This document shows, piece after piece, positions 33,201 through 38,679 of a stretch of DNA of 64,000 nt. Positions within the stretch are counted from its first letter, which is position 1. Every line of letters starts with the position of its first letter. The translations under genes were made by a program, and so were the position numbers. This stretch comes from Oreohelix idahoensis. Lineage: Eukaryota; Mollusca; Gastropoda; Stylommatophora; Oreohelicidae. The notes under the pieces are model-generated. The model had not been told where the DNA came from and searched no databases. It worked only from the letters and a program-made list of their open reading frames with translations. The stretch lies in contig JAMPIV010008049.1 in assembly GCA_024509875.1 (NCBI GenBank), positions 76,990-140,989 on the forward strand, read 5' to 3'.

Positions 33201-35491
33201 CTCTCTCAACTAGGCTAGAGATGGCCACACTGTCACATTGCTCCGTTCATGCAGCTCATTGTTTTGGAGTATATGTTCTACTGTTTGTTTGTCTTCACCA
33301 CATGGTCACATATCTGCCTGTCCAATTTTCAGTTTGCTCAACGGATGGTTTCTGAGTCTGCAATGGCCGGTTCTAAGTCTGAGAATTATCACTTGATCTT
33401 TTCTTAGTAATGTATGGTATGGTTCTACATTATCGGATGTTCCTTCTGCCATTTTTCTCTATAGTTATTTCTAATTACTGCTTTTATCTCTTCATATGTA
33501 GCCCTGTCATCTGTTTGGGTTTTCTTTCCTCCTTTAGGGAGGGGGGGAGAGATTTTCATATATCTTGCAGTGAGAAGGGACCCACTGTACTTTTACTTTT
33601 CTGAATACATAGCCGGTTCCCATTAGTACTTCTGCCAGGCTGTCTAATTAATTGTTTTTATTGTTCCTGAGGGCAGTGATGACTATCTTGTCTCTGGCAA
33701 AAACTGTATTTCCCATTATGGTAATTGCAGCTGTTGTTAGTGCTTCTTCCTCCGCTTTAAAGTTGTTTAAGAATTTTCGAGTGGCCACTGAAATATGAAT
33801 TTCATGTCCATTTTTTAATTTTGTGTATGCACCTCCATCTCCATTTTTTGGTAGCTGTTGTTGCTGATCTATCTGGCTATATGTGGGTCCGCTTTGTGGC
33901 TGGATGCGTCTTTCTGATGTATTCCATATCTAGGTGCATATATTTGATTGCCTTTCTTCATCACTTCTGGTATGCTATTGACGAGCCCTGGGAACCTTGT
34001 TCTCTGCCATGGTGGAAACGTGCTGCTAGTCGATATGAGCTCTATTTTTGTCTGTACAAGGTCTAGTATAGTAGGGGCAAGCACTTTTGGTTTCAAAGAT
34101 CATACGTCTTATTTTATGGCTATTCCTTAACACATTCTTAATGCTCCTGTAACATTAGGCAAATCGAATGCTGGACAATAGTGTACTGATATTTTTTAAT
34201 TAGGTGTTTTGTCTCATTTTGGCGAGGTGCAACCAGTTAAACCTAGACAGAATGTCTGTCGGGTACATTAGGTTGCTTGTTAAAACATAAAAGACCCTGT
34301 GGTCTTGTATGTATTAATATAATGGACTGACCTCTATGTTTTGTCCTTATATATGTTCTTTAAGGAGCCTGAGGCCACCAGCGATGCAAGCACTATTACA
34401 AGGTGTCTAAAGCATGTCATATGCACCTGCATTAGTGATTCTAGTAGCAATATATTGTACTTCATGAAGATGCCTGTCCCATTTGTAACTGTCTTCAGTT
34501 GACTTTTGCTTTGTGGGGCACAATGGTTTCACTATTTGCTCTTCCATTTTCCAGGATCAATACATGCTGGACCCATGTGGTTTCCCCGGGGTCTATGATG
34601 AGACAAAGAAAGGATAAGACTACTGCTCCCTATGACATGTCATACAAGGTGACTAACATCAGAATGTGCACGAGGCTGGCAACCTCACCATGTCAACAAA
34701 TGGTTACGGAGACCATCACTGAAATAGCATGTGAATGCTTAATTCGAGCTTACAGTAGGGGGGACCAGCTGCTGTGATGGCTATATGCTCCACAGGAAGT
34801 GAATTGGAAAATAATGATGATACAGGATGCATTTGATCAAACTCCATTTGTACTCCTTAGTACACAAGCGTTAGCTTTATTCTATGTGACAATTCTTCAA
34901 TGTAGATTGTTGCTGACCATCAGCTTGTCGCGTTCTTCTTCTTTATTCACTCTTGCATAACCACATTCATTTTTTTCTCGTAAGCCTGACAGTCTGTCTC
35001 AGACTTCTCTCATCTCCATACAAAGTCTTTTTTCTGTCAAAGAGATTAGTGAAGGCTAATCTGCTCCTCTTGCGGAGTCAACATTCTTGGGTGGGCAAGT
35101 TCTACTGTTTGCTTGTCTTCACCCCATGGACACATCACATATTTGTCCACACCATTTTTAATAACAATAAAAATGGTACACAAAGAACTCCCAAATTCAG
35201 ACATAAAAGAAGGCTACATTTCCCTACTGACCACTTAATTCAACAATCAGGTTTAGTCTGCAGGTGTGGGCACACCCCCCCCCCCCCCCCCCCCCCCAAT
35301 TGTATTTTAAGAAGTATGTATGCAAAGACAAGCTCTGGGTTACAATTTCCCTGTGGTTCTAAATTTATCCAAAACAATGACTATAGCAATATGTAAACTT
35401 TATTTAGTTACTTACACTCATACTTGACTTCTGGGATAGGTGGTGCCTCTCCTTCCTCTAACAGCCGTCCCTCATTTTCTACTTCACTCAT
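9181..35491 (-). CDS. ZBTB8OS: archease (ZBTB8OS-type, tRNA ligase cofactor), 9 coding exons
   Basis: Archease activates the RNA ligase RTCB, which joins tRNA exons and HAC1/XBP1-type mRNA halves. Joining 35491-35416, 32632-32608, 28857-28847, 28454-28423, 15744-15663, 14882-14800, 12798-12746, 11952-11916 and 9270-9181 gives 489 bp: 162 residues plus a stop, close to the usual archease length (about 140-170). All eight introns are GT-AG and all phases agree. Family signatures seen: DHTADVQLHSWGDDL (residues 28-42), DDILSLLYHFLDEFL (77-91), AEPFFIPR (96-103), FDTSKHPQGTEVKAITYS (126-143) and the C-terminal VIIDI (158-162). The Asp of DHTAD and the penultimate Asp are the positions expected to bind metal in this family. 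The N-terminal 25 residues are acidic and variable, as in other animals. No stop or frameshift is present, so the gene looks functional despite introns packed with transposons. Confidence 0.95.
9500..10325. repeat. complex minisatellite, 31-33 bp units with longer variants
   Basis: Many copies of 'gactgttatgatgggggttg' followed by 'acagaatga', interspersed with a longer variant containing 'gacttgacaattgtagtgat'. It lies in archease intron 8. Open frames on both strands arise from the repeat and have no family features. Confidence 0.88.
10440..11212. repeat. 54-bp minisatellite, about 14 units
   Basis: Each unit consists of 'attttgggtgattttctaac', then 'acattttgggtgacttttcg', then 'aacacaacagggat'. 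The period is a multiple of three, so two minus-strand frames stay open for over 200 codons with an 18-residue period. Central units are nearly identical and end units diverge. It lies in archease intron 8, 700 bp from exon 8. Confidence 0.95.
11213..11915. other. A-rich intron sequence
   Basis: Part of archease intron 8. Strongly A-rich on the plus strand (T-rich in the transcript, ending at the exon 8 donor side). No repeat family or gene seen. Confidence 0.5.
11916..11952 (-). CDS. ZBTB8OS: archease exon 8 (37 bp)
   Basis: Acceptor 'atttccag', donor GTTAGA (a weaker donor). Encodes (G)FGEPFDTSKHPQ, matching the family's GEEFxxSKHPQ motif. Confidence 0.94.
12280..12430 (-). repeat. SINE-like repeat C, minus-strand fragment
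   Basis: Shares the 'tttctgtagcaat' block and the 'catgcctgagg' block with the minus-strand copies at 28040-28215 and 30465-30675. It lies in archease intron 7. Confidence 0.5.
12746..12798 (-). CDS. ZBTB8OS: archease exon 7 (53 bp)
   Basis: Acceptor 'ttcctag', donor GTAAGT. Encodes VIKITEFDLENFKIKAE plus two bases of Gly. Confidence 0.94.
12955..13265 (-). mobile_element. degraded LINE 3' remnant
   Basis: Antisense similarity to 2263-2590, 35860-36070 and 38680-38855 ('ggagcaaaggccttcaacag' and 'catgccaagttctcctgtc' blocks). The minus strand reads broken WKELQLMTHDR-like coding, typical of a LINE C-terminus. It lies in archease intron 6. Confidence 0.5.
13266..13400 (+). repeat. SINE-like repeat C fragment
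   Basis: Carries the 'accaagcatgtcgtaaaaag' block and the 'ccagttaccccatcctgta' block shared with 16230-16460 and 38570-38650. Confidence 0.5.
13773..14245 (+). repeat. tRNA-derived SINE A, copy 2
   Basis: A tRNA-like head with box A 'gttgtcaagagg' (13781-13792) and a perfect-consensus box B GGTTCGATTCC (13825-13835). The roughly 400-bp body aligns along its length with 5889-6370. It lies in archease intron 6, antisense to the gene. Confidence 0.82.
14262..14345 (+). repeat. dispersed repeat D fragment
   Basis: Contains 'ctcaacatgtctcaccacag' followed by 'ggggaatcatgat', the 3' block of repeat D (compare 44590-44640 and 50300-50345). Confidence 0.5.
14400..14590 (-). repeat. SINE B, minus-strand copy
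   Basis: The reverse complement carries 'gcagtctacccagctgtaaa' and 'tgagtacctgac', followed by the 'aaggaaggag' block of SINE B. It lies 210 bp from archease exon 6, in intron 6. Confidence 0.65.
14800..14882 (-). CDS. ZBTB8OS: archease exon 6 (83 bp)
   Basis: Acceptor 'tttaacag', donor GTAAAT. It encodes (G)DDILSLLYHFLDEFL and FLFSAEPFFIPR, the most conserved core helix and strand of the family. Confidence 0.96.
15155..15375 (+). repeat. SINE-like repeat C, plus-strand copy
   Basis: Shares 'ctcaagcatgtcataaaagg' followed by 'caacta', and 'gtgcatggggttggaaactt', with the other copies of repeat C. It lies in archease intron 5. Confidence 0.6.
15488..15673 (-). repeat. tandem duplication of archease exon-5 end and its 5' splice site
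   Basis: Read on the minus strand, the last 14 bases of exon 5 (aattagagatttcag) with donor GTAAGT at 15663 recur with donor GTAAGT at 15601 and again with donor GTAAC at 15539. A fourth, truncated unit at 15490 has lost the donor. The period is 62 bp, with a last step of about 50 bp. Use of the 15601 or 15539 donor would lengthen exon 5 by 62 or 124 nt and shift the frame. Confidence 0.85.
15663..15744 (-). CDS. ZBTB8OS: archease exon 5 (82 bp)
   Basis: Acceptor 'ctttcag', donor GTAAGT. It encodes VATAMFNYMTTDYNTV followed by EMKYVYELEIS and one base. Its last bases and its donor site are tandemly repeated in the following intron (see 15488-15673). Confidence 0.95.
15868..15990 (+). repeat. 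SINE B head fragment
   Basis: Reads 'gggctaaatggtaacagcgt' and 'gttaccaggttcc', the tRNA-like head of SINE B (compare 5497-5550), followed by a diverged body. Confidence 0.5.
15991..16215 (-). mobile_element. degraded LINE reverse-transcriptase remnant
   Basis: In antisense, broken frames read PLKVY-PNKGNI, then a PFLIRSGMWQTCMLLPFLFL stretch and DRIMKMASTNRNGI. That is the region of RT motif B (VRQGCxLSPFLF) and what follows. It pairs with 4950-5135. Confidence 0.6.
16230..16460 (+). repeat. SINE-like repeat C fragment
   Basis: Matches 13266-13400 in 'atcaggcatgc', 'gggaccagatattccatcct' and 'gtggaaa'. It lies next to the 45-bp minisatellite. Confidence 0.45.
16471..17070. repeat. 45-bp minisatellite, left part (interrupted by a LINE fragment)
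   Basis: Units of 'gaattatagataccaaatat', 'ttgtatgaagctgaataatt' and 'gtcca'. The first partial unit (16471-16496) is separated from the following eight (16707-17070) by a 210-bp insert. The array then breaks at the LINE at 17071 and resumes at 25551. The minus strand stays open with a 15-residue period. That open frame is not a gene. Confidence 0.95.
16497..16706 (-). mobile_element. LINE 3'-end fragment inserted in the minisatellite
   Basis: Flanked by the 11-bp duplication TCCAGAATTAT (16486-16496 and 16707-16717). On the minus strand it ends in a (GAA)n tail and carries the same terminal block as 2140-2262 and 7860-7975. It is therefore a 5'-truncated retroposed copy of that LINE family. 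Confidence 0.8.
17390..18568 (+). CDS. LINE ORF, N-terminal part: APE-type endonuclease
   Basis: Opens with MASHRGRDWG in the LINE leader and reads through an apurinic-type endonuclease. Motifs are TWNVRTLNGEGKLDNL, LGVAEARL (catalytic Glu position), YAPTKDHSEEEIEEYYEEL, VMGDMNAKVGKGK, RNQIDYIMIKHR and the terminal SDHNPVVIK with catalytic Asp-His. The domain covers about residues 85-330. This nuclease nicks target DNA to prime reverse transcription. Coding stops artificially at 18566 because the transposon begins at 18564. The true continuation is at 23607. It resembles the proteins often annotated 'craniofacial development protein 2-like'. Confidence 0.92.
   Translation: MASHRGRDWGLTTYFLQNVMGSQQQDKNQYVENSLSPGEESTVKINREEATPLMSKEVHNDECSLNSVEREHSEKDHLKTSRRSLKIGTWNVRTLNGEGKLDNLILEATDMKLDILGVAEARLLDTGYITRDQYTLIHSGGEKHERGVGMLIKKELEKYVCGYWTHNDRMMLLKMRAKPFDISILQTYAPTKDHSEEEIEEYYEELQHTLKPVKSTDVLIVMGDMNAKVGKGKYKKIVGQYGLGTRNDRGDRLIQFCEENQLVICNTFFEHHPRKLYTWKSPGDVTRNQIDYIMIKHRFKNSVTSAKTHPGADINSDHNPVVIKVNIKLKRAGNRRQEEPQIEISALKQPDIKQKYLIDVKNKYQQLLTESMEQYRRENPEEKATAKWECLR
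19149..20546 (+). CDS. DDE transposase, N-terminal and core part
   Basis: The start is chosen at 19149 (good Kozak context, aaaATGG) rather than 19131. A CxxC...CxxC cysteine cluster lies near residues 105-140 (CCNLCKQ, CHTCEK). The first catalytic Asp is in SFDATW (Asp250). Between them and the second Asp are HTCETTG and CCCNYEGSAGMMEVKACEVLF. The second acidic motif is LSDGDSKAYN (Asp351/Asp353). The homologous sequence stops after MASLYH (about 20486). The remaining residues to the stop at 20546 come from an unrelated insertion, and the protein resumes near 21556. The gene is broken in this copy. Confidence 0.85.
   Translation: MGRISKRSKQISAARLRRQCVISTSGKGKTELAVNNTQTTWNFCIPLIDRPMVHIADAVPGPSRSDIKISLSTSKNVESHNTVCAQPKPTYKTIVDISFFNNLLKNVCCNLCKQSTLQTRTDNTKSKGFSLFLEVVCHTCEKAISRTYTSEREPAGRGPRGHAINKSAVLGALMSGMGPYTFNLFCENLDLPGLHQKTFHKYADQIFDHLDTMHSTVFQRSVSIVRAEHAKSQHRTINKKEVIDIAVSFDATWLTRGHKSLIGVGSVIDILTGMVIDTHVMSSFCHTCETTGQWQLKNQPDKFEKWKAEHQKDCCCNYEGSAGMMEVKACEVLFLRSVANHKLRYTVLLSDGDSKAYNRLCDIKPYGPEVDITKEECVNHVAKRLGTALRTLITDCRKQKVTLGGNGRGRLTQNAIRKLCIYYTRAIRKHSTAPEMKQAIMASLYHGDMLRDKFSQHRFISISIL
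20487..21556. mobile_element. unidentified insertion of about 1.07 kb inside the transposase
   Basis: Separates the transposase block ending MASLYH from the block beginning STNDKPQHNLCPPGKDSW. It holds a minus-strand open frame of 122 codons (20909-20541) with no recognised family. No clear GT-AG borders fit the joined frame, and no convincing terminal repeats or target duplication were found. It could be a degenerate intron or an inserted repeat. Confidence 0.5.
21557..22136 (+). CDS. DDE transposase, C-terminal part
   Basis: In frame from about 21575 it reads STNDKPQHNLCPPGKDSW, then a helical region ending LLKRCQLGATQNANESLHNVIW. The catalytic Glu is in NES. A basic tail follows (RLRKRLANSQKHEADKLVKR). 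It ends EELQEAEGGAAYSPGGF and a stop. Together with 19149-20486 it makes a complete catalytic triad, D-D-E. An ATG at 21603 is internal to the domain and is not the start. Confidence 0.8.
22099..23400 (+). repeat. three tandem copies of the transposase 3' end and flank
   Basis: The block encoding the last codons (gaagctgaaggaggtgcagc) plus its 3' flank occurs at 22099, 22438 and 22979. Units 2 and 3 are about 540 bp and include 'gcacctgacaaattgtttta' and 'caatatggcgg'. Unit 1 lacks the distal half. The unit 2 to 3 junction also carries 'agaagaaaaattaggcaaga' from further upstream in the coding region. This is internal segmental duplication of the transposon. Confidence 0.85.
23607..24301 (+). 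CDS. LINE ORF, middle part: region before and start of RT
   Basis: Resumes the LINE frame directly after the second TTAA. It reads NQIWMTDDILNKMAERKKAK, a linker typical of RTE-like ORFs, then NEGPNILRSEVENAIHMIQK and GRSAGVDNIKIEM (RT motif 0/1 region). One extra T at about 24248 shifts the frame, and this frame ends at 24301. The RT continues in the next frame. Confidence 0.85.
24285..25538 (+). CDS. LINE ORF, RT palm and C-terminal domain
   Basis: Reverse transcriptase motifs in order: EEQFGFRRNSGTREAIF, YKKAFDRIHHEKI (motif A Asp), GVRQGCVLSPCLFNLYTEKI (motif B), LRYADDTVLLAES (motif C, catalytic YADD) and VYLGHIITEDG. The C-terminal domain has IYRRMGRISWKEMKTNKE, LKYFGHIKRH and GRVEGKRARGRQRYKWED. 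The actual protein is continuous with the preceding segment. The ATG at 24285 is internal. Apart from the single upstream frameshift this half is intact, which suggests a fairly recent insertion. Confidence 0.92.
   Translation: MSHAIKILLKIIQERIKSKVDSEIQEEQFGFRRNSGTREAIFCLRRLAEKYTEVQKSMYVCFIDYKKAFDRIHHEKIIECLKDIGIDGKDIRILSNLYWEQTATVRSGRNYSPYIDIKRGVRQGCVLSPCLFNLYTEKIFKQIQEIPGLNISGRSINNLRYADDTVLLAESEQELQELVKQVNSICHEYGLDINIEKTKTMIISKTDDKPTLKISVNGKILEQVKSCVYLGHIITEDGRCETEIKKRIGMAKATFNNMKHILTSKQLSHKLKLRIIKCYIYSAFMYGAETRTMNKHLEERIEALEMWIYRRMGRISWKEMKTNKEVLENLGMKRELMREVKVRQLKYFGHIKRHNTLQKTITEGRVEGKRARGRQRYKWEDNIKRWTGKSLSECTTKTRDRRRWRSITANLRCGDGN
25551..27756. repeat. 45-bp minisatellite, right part, about 49 units
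   Basis: Continuation of the array at 16471-17070. Units are almost identical. Two alternating variants differ at one position ('tgtatgaagc' and 'tgtaagaagc'), and a few units carry private changes or a 3-bp deletion near 26950. The long minus-strand frames (534 and 249 codons) with a 15-residue period are products of a 45-bp period without stops. It lies in archease intron 4. Confidence 0.97.
28040..28215 (-). repeat. SINE-like repeat C, minus-strand copy
   Basis: Contains 'tgcatcagtgatttctgtag' followed by 'caatatat', then 'catgcctgagggaacagtag' and 'agaccctggggag'. This is the reverse complement of the core of repeat C. It lies in archease intron 4, about 210 bp from exon 4. Confidence 0.6.
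28423..28454 (-). CDS. ZBTB8OS: archease exon 4 (32 bp)
   Basis: Acceptor 'aatttag', donor GTAGGT. Encodes (W)GDDLKESFEQ. It is followed by the 12.7-kb intron that holds the LINE, the TTAA transposon and the 45-bp minisatellite. Confidence 0.93.
28847..28857 (-). CDS. ZBTB8OS: archease exon 3, an 11-nt microexon
   Basis: Sequence GCTTCATTCAT, acceptor 'ccacag', donor GTATCC. It completes Gln, encodes Leu-His-Ser and supplies the first base of Trp, restoring the conserved DVQLHSWGD. I found it by requiring a phase 2-to-phase 1 exon encoding these conserved residues. It is the only match I saw in the interval between its neighbours. Confidence 0.88.
28965..29195 (+). repeat. SINE B, plus-strand diverged copy
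   Basis: Shares 'gagtacttgacccagttctt' and 'ggtcaccctacctcataaaa' with the SINE B body, at the same spacing as 5570-5660. It lies in archease intron 2. Confidence 0.55.
29231..29648. repeat. 38-bp minisatellite, about 11 units
   Basis: Units of 'tcaatcaatctacttcacag' and 'aatgttaacaacatgtcc'. One unit lacks three bases near 29519. Nearly uniform. It lies in archease intron 2. Confidence 0.95.
29757..29846 (-). other. possible orphan exon or coding remnant
   Basis: The minus strand is open and reads MRKDNYLPDPLIDAIVGKAG, immediately followed by a good donor (gtaaga). No acceptor is clear upstream. It does not fit archease: using it would break the established phases. The family is not recognised. 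It may be a decayed transposon exon. Confidence 0.2.
30465..30675 (-). repeat. SINE-like repeat C, minus-strand copy
   Basis: Carries 'acaacatgcctcggggagca', 'atagtcctattcattcttgg' and 'cctcatgcacaacctt', the reverse-complement core of repeat C. It lies in archease intron 2. Confidence 0.55.
30687..31250 (-). mobile_element. LINE C-terminal remnant, second copy of the 3343-4029 family
   Basis: Aligns with 3343-3940: 'ccccttcagtcataactgac', 'gcgccactgaggtgacagcc', 'catagaagatatcttt' and 'gtgctggtgacgcaggcgtt'. It starts with the same TAA-rich 3' tail. Frames are broken, and it lacks the region corresponding to 3760-3790 of the other copy. It lies in archease intron 2. Confidence 0.8.
31372..32445 (-). 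mobile_element. truncated LINE: RT palm and C-terminal domain
   Basis: Two open stretches on the minus strand belong to one element. The segment 32400-32026 reads ASLIHAIQSFYKSCRNYV, GVRQGDILSPYLFILLMDDV (motif B) and LAFADDVALIAKSEAHLQS (motif C, FADD). The segment 31899-31546 reads the C-terminal domain (YRSNYVPVLTYGCELWAMT, MRYLRKVVEVTRRD, LRWFGHACRM). The 5' half with endonuclease and motif A is absent. Several frame breaks separate the pieces. It lies in archease intron 2, 160 bp from exon 2. Confidence 0.85.
32608..32632 (-). CDS. ZBTB8OS: archease exon 2 (25 bp)
   Basis: Acceptor 'tttccag', donor GTGAGT. It encodes (Y)LDHTADV plus CA, the start of the archease signature. The phases (2 bases in, 2 bases out) fit exon 1 and exon 3 exactly. 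Confidence 0.93.
33180..34090 (-). mobile_element. Jockey/I-type LINE remnant with RNase H domain
   Basis: On the minus strand, in order: RFPGLVNSIPEVMKKG; then a degraded RNase H region (NGDGGAYTKLKNGHEIHISV, NFKAEEEALTTAAITIMGN); a linker; then LRTGHCRLRNHPLSKLKIGQ and a CG-EDKQTVEHIL block with paired cysteines, then LYGDERGLRWTA. That is the C-terminal order of LINEs carrying RNase H. The catalytic DGS of RNase H and several frames are lost. It lies in archease intron 1. Confidence 0.7.
34360..34480 (-). repeat. SINE-like repeat C fragment
   Basis: Shares 'gcattagtgattctagtagc' followed by 'aatatatt' with 28060-28105, in the same orientation. It lies just before a plus-strand copy of repeat C. 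Confidence 0.45.
34570..34830 (+). repeat. SINE-like repeat C, plus-strand copy
   Basis: Contains 'ggggtctatgatgagacaaa', 'atgacatgtcatacaaggtg' and 'ggctggcaacctcaccatgt', closely matching 4480-4690. It ends in 'aatgatgat'. It lies in archease intron 1. Confidence 0.65.
34970..35165 (-). mobile_element. Jockey/I-type LINE tail, second partial copy
   Basis: Repeats 33165-33320: 'ctctcatctccatacaaagt', 'gttctactgtttgcttgtct' and 'tcaccccatggacacat'. Antisense it reads the CG-E-K-T-EH block of the same family. It lies in archease intron 1. Confidence 0.55.
35271..35297. repeat. poly-C run
   Basis: About 25 consecutive C residues. Like the G-run at 4449 and 57740, it marks the edge of dispersed repeats and is a place where assembly length may be unreliable. 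Confidence 0.9.
35416..35491 (-). CDS. ZBTB8OS: archease exon 1 (ATG exon, 76 bp)
   Basis: Encodes an acidic N-terminus (MSEVENEGRLLEEGEAPPIP...) ending in VKYE plus one base, with donor GTAAGT. The ATG is the first in an open stretch that begins after an in-frame TGA upstream. A possible acceptor (ttcacag) lies about 70 bp upstream, so a 5'UTR exon may exist further out. Confidence 0.92.
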
Positions 35492-35859
35492 GTCTGAACT
35501 GTATCTAGAAACTTCTCTTTCTGTAATTATTTGTAACTTCTTGCACTGTGAATGTCAGAAATTTAAACTGGTGTTATGATGACCATACTTTATATATACT
35601 TATCTTCTCTCTCTCAGCATTTGCACTTAAGCACAAACAAAGCCTCACTAATTAAAATAAATTAAAAAAAGAACCTGCTTTCATCACAATGCTCAAATGA
35701 CAACCATGACACACTGAATAAGATCAATGCAAATTTGACATGTTGTGAGTAACTATTCTGATATCTTCAAACAAGAAACTTGTTTTATAATAAACACATA
35801 AAATCTTTCAACATGGTCATATCATTTTACTGTAATGGGATGGAACCATTACCTTTCAG

Positions 35860-36070
35860 CGCCCCCAGGAGCATAGACCTAGAGTAAATACATGCCAAGC
35901 CTTCCTGTCCTGTGCCAATCGCTGAAGGTCTTTCCAAGTCTTCTTTATCCCCGTTATGTCTATGTTCAATTACTTTCTAGGTTTTGTTAAATCTTTTTTT
36001 GGCTTCAAGTTTCTACAGGATGGAGCAGCCAAACCCATGCCCAACCTCCCTTAGTAGCTTCCTCAGACAT
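35860..36070 (-). mobile_element. degraded LINE 3' remnant
   Basis: Related to 12955-13265 and 2263-2590 ('ccccaggagcatagacctag', 'catgccaagccttcctgtcc', 'ggtctttccaagtcttct'). Broken frames. It lies about 370 bp upstream of the archease ATG, so the archease promoter region includes or abuts it. Confidence 0.5.
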
Positions 36071-36950
36071 GTGCATATACTTTTATGATAGTAGTTATCC
36101 GATGGAATGTAAATGATTTGACCTGTCCATACATGTCAAGTAGTATGAGTTACCAGTGATCTGTGAAGATTTTTCTTGTTTTCAGATCTGTACGGCCATA
36201 CATACTTTCCATACAGGTTTTCAATTAATAATTAACCTTTTACAATTTGATAAGGTCAAAAATGCCAGTGGACAAAGTCTACTGTCCAAATTTGAGAGTA
36301 GGAACACTGTTTAGCGAGACCTGAGTATTTCCGGTATGAAAGAAGCTTCTGTTTTCTGAATCGAATGATATTTTGATTTTTCACGATTTTTTTTTTTAAG
36401 TCATGGCTTTTCAGGCGGTGGAATCTCTGCTTTGGGAGCTGAGAGGTGACTTGTATTTGATCACTGAACTGATTTAGACTCCGATAATGAGGAAAGTGAA
36501 TCTAGGGAAAGACTCAGGCCTAATAACATTGATGACATATCATGATGGGTTCACAGCAAAAGTCATAGTGGAGATTATTAAAGGACCGCCTCCTGTTGTA
36601 ACGCTCTGTATTGAGTTTCCTATTATATCCAACTGAAGAATTGTACCAAATGTACAAACAAGAAAAATGTAGTGAACAATAACTTATGCTTTTTGCCTGG
36701 GTGAAAAAAAACTGCTCTCGTGATTTCTCAAAGAACAAAATGGTTGATGTATGGATCTTTCTCCTCTGTATGGTTCTTTTTAAAATATGTTTTTGTAGGC
36801 TACAGGTTTTTTAGATGTTTTTACTGGTTTCCAGATTTTTCATCTCCAGGGTGTGGCATGTATGCTTGTGTCCTAACATTTTGTCCTTGGATTCTTAGGT
36901 TCATAGGTCAAGAGCCTTTGCTAATTTAAAAAAAGAAGTAAAGGTAGTCC
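36071..36950. other. no recognised feature
   Basis: Short frames on both strands. None shows family motifs and no repeat partner was found in the window. Confidence 0.35.
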
Positions 36951-36958
36951 CATACTGC

Positions 36959-36961
<3 letters not shown>

Positions 36962-36993
<32 letters not shown>

Positions 36994-38229
36994 GCTGCCA
37001 TCTCCACAACGAAGGTTGGCTGTAATAGATCTCCAACGTCTTCTGTCTCTTGTCTTGGTGGTGCACTCTGATAGACTCTTTCCTGTCCATCTCTTGATGT
37101 TGTCTTCCCACTTATAGCGCTGTCTTCCCCTTGCACGTTTGCCTTCAACTCTCCCTTCTGTTATGGTCTTCTGTAAGGTGTTATGCCTTTTTATGTGGCC
37201 AAAGTATTTTAGCTGCCGAACTTTGACCTCCCTCATTAGTTCTCTTTTCATACCTAGATTTTCTAGGACCTCCTTATTTGTTTTCATCTCTTTCCATGAG
37301 ATACGCCCCATTCTTCTGTATATCCACATTTCAAGAGCCTCAATTCTTTCTTCCAACTGCATTCATCGTCCATGTTTCTGCAGAATATATATAACACTTT
37401 ATGATTCTCAGTTTTAATTTGTGAGATAACTGTTTGGATGTCAGTATATGTTTCATGTTGTTGAATGTAGCTTTGGCCATTCCTATTCTCTTCTTGATTT
37501 CTGTTTCACATCTGCCATCTTCTGTTATTATATGACCGAGATATACGTAGCTCTTGACTTGTTCCAGGATTTCCCCATTTACGCTTATCTTTAACGTGGG
37601 TTTATCGTCTGTTTTGCTAATTATCATAGTTTTTGTTTTCTCAATATTAATGTCGAGTCCATATTCATGACTTATACAGTTCACTTGCTTCACTAGTTCT
37701 TGTAACTCCTGTTCGCTTTCAGCTAACAACACGGTATCATCTGCATATCTAAGGTTGTTTATTGACCTTCCACTGATGTTCAGTCCTGGTATTTCCTGTA
37801 TCTGTTTGAAAATTTTTTCGGTGTATAAATTAAATAGGCAGGGGGACAGCACACAACCTTGTCTGACACCTCTTTTTATGTCTATGTATGGTGAATAATT
37901 CCTTCCAGATCTTACTGTGGCAGTTTGCTCCCAATAAAGGTTACTGAGTATTCTTATATCTTTTCCATCAATACCTGTCTTCGAGGCATTCAATTATTTT
38001 CTCATGATGGACTCTGTCAAAAGCCTTCTTATAGTCAATGAAGTACATATACATACTTTTTTGGACCTCTGTATATTTTTCTGCTAATATTCTTAGGCAA
38101 AATATTGCCTCTCTTGTTCCACTGTTCCATCTAAAACCAAACTGTTCTTCCTGGATTTCGCTGTCTACTTTACTTTTTATTCTTTCCTGTATGATTTTGA
38201 GCAGTATCTTAATTGCATGACTCATCAGG
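36962..38229 (-). mobile_element. 5'-truncated copy of the RTE-like LINE
   Basis: Nearly identical in reverse complement to 24285-25550. It carries the (TGA)n tail (36962-36992), the C-terminal domain (37362-36991), RT motifs (RQGCVLSPCLFNLY, LRYADDTVLLAES) in 37993-37340, and the RT start in 38225-37968. It is flanked by the 7-bp duplication CTGCCAT (36955-36961 and 38230-38236). Two small deletions break the frame, near 37975 and 37370. The close match to the copy at 17 kb suggests recent activity. Confidence 0.92.
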
Positions 38230-38235
38230 CTGCCA

Positions 38236-38400
38236 TAGGGAAATTAAATGTTAGAGATTCACTATTCTAGGTTCAGCATTGAGGTGGGGGACCAGTTACC
38301 TTCCTTGCTGCATTTTCTTTCCCTAACTCAAGAGCAGAGTTAGGTACCCATTTACAAATCTGGGTAGACTGCAGCTTGATGCCACAGTGGGGTCACTATA
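38236..38400 (-). repeat. SINE B, minus-strand copy
   Basis: The reverse complement contains 'gcagtctacccagatttgta' and 'aatgggtacctaactc', then 'aaggtaactggtcccc'. This is the SINE B body. The LINE copy at 36962-38229 abuts it. Confidence 0.65.
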
Positions 38401-38679
38401 TACCACTATTTTGTAAAAACTGTGGTGTCATAGTGAGAGCTGAAAATGATTAAAGGCTGCTGTGAAGGATGAAACAATGCATTTTCTAAAATAAATAATT
38501 TCTCCAGTGTGTTGTCACCGGCCTGACAATGGAGCAGAGAATAATAACACCACATCTTACCATTCATTTCATAAGGAGGGTTGGGCATGGAACTGGTTAC
38601 ACTATCCTGTAGAAAAGTTAAGCTACAAAATACTTCAACAAAGCAATATGGACAGGTCAACTAAAGAAAATAAAACATA

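Noticed and set aside
36961..37148. Poly-Asp and poly-Met frames
   Set aside because: They read the (TGA)n tail of the minus-strand LINE.
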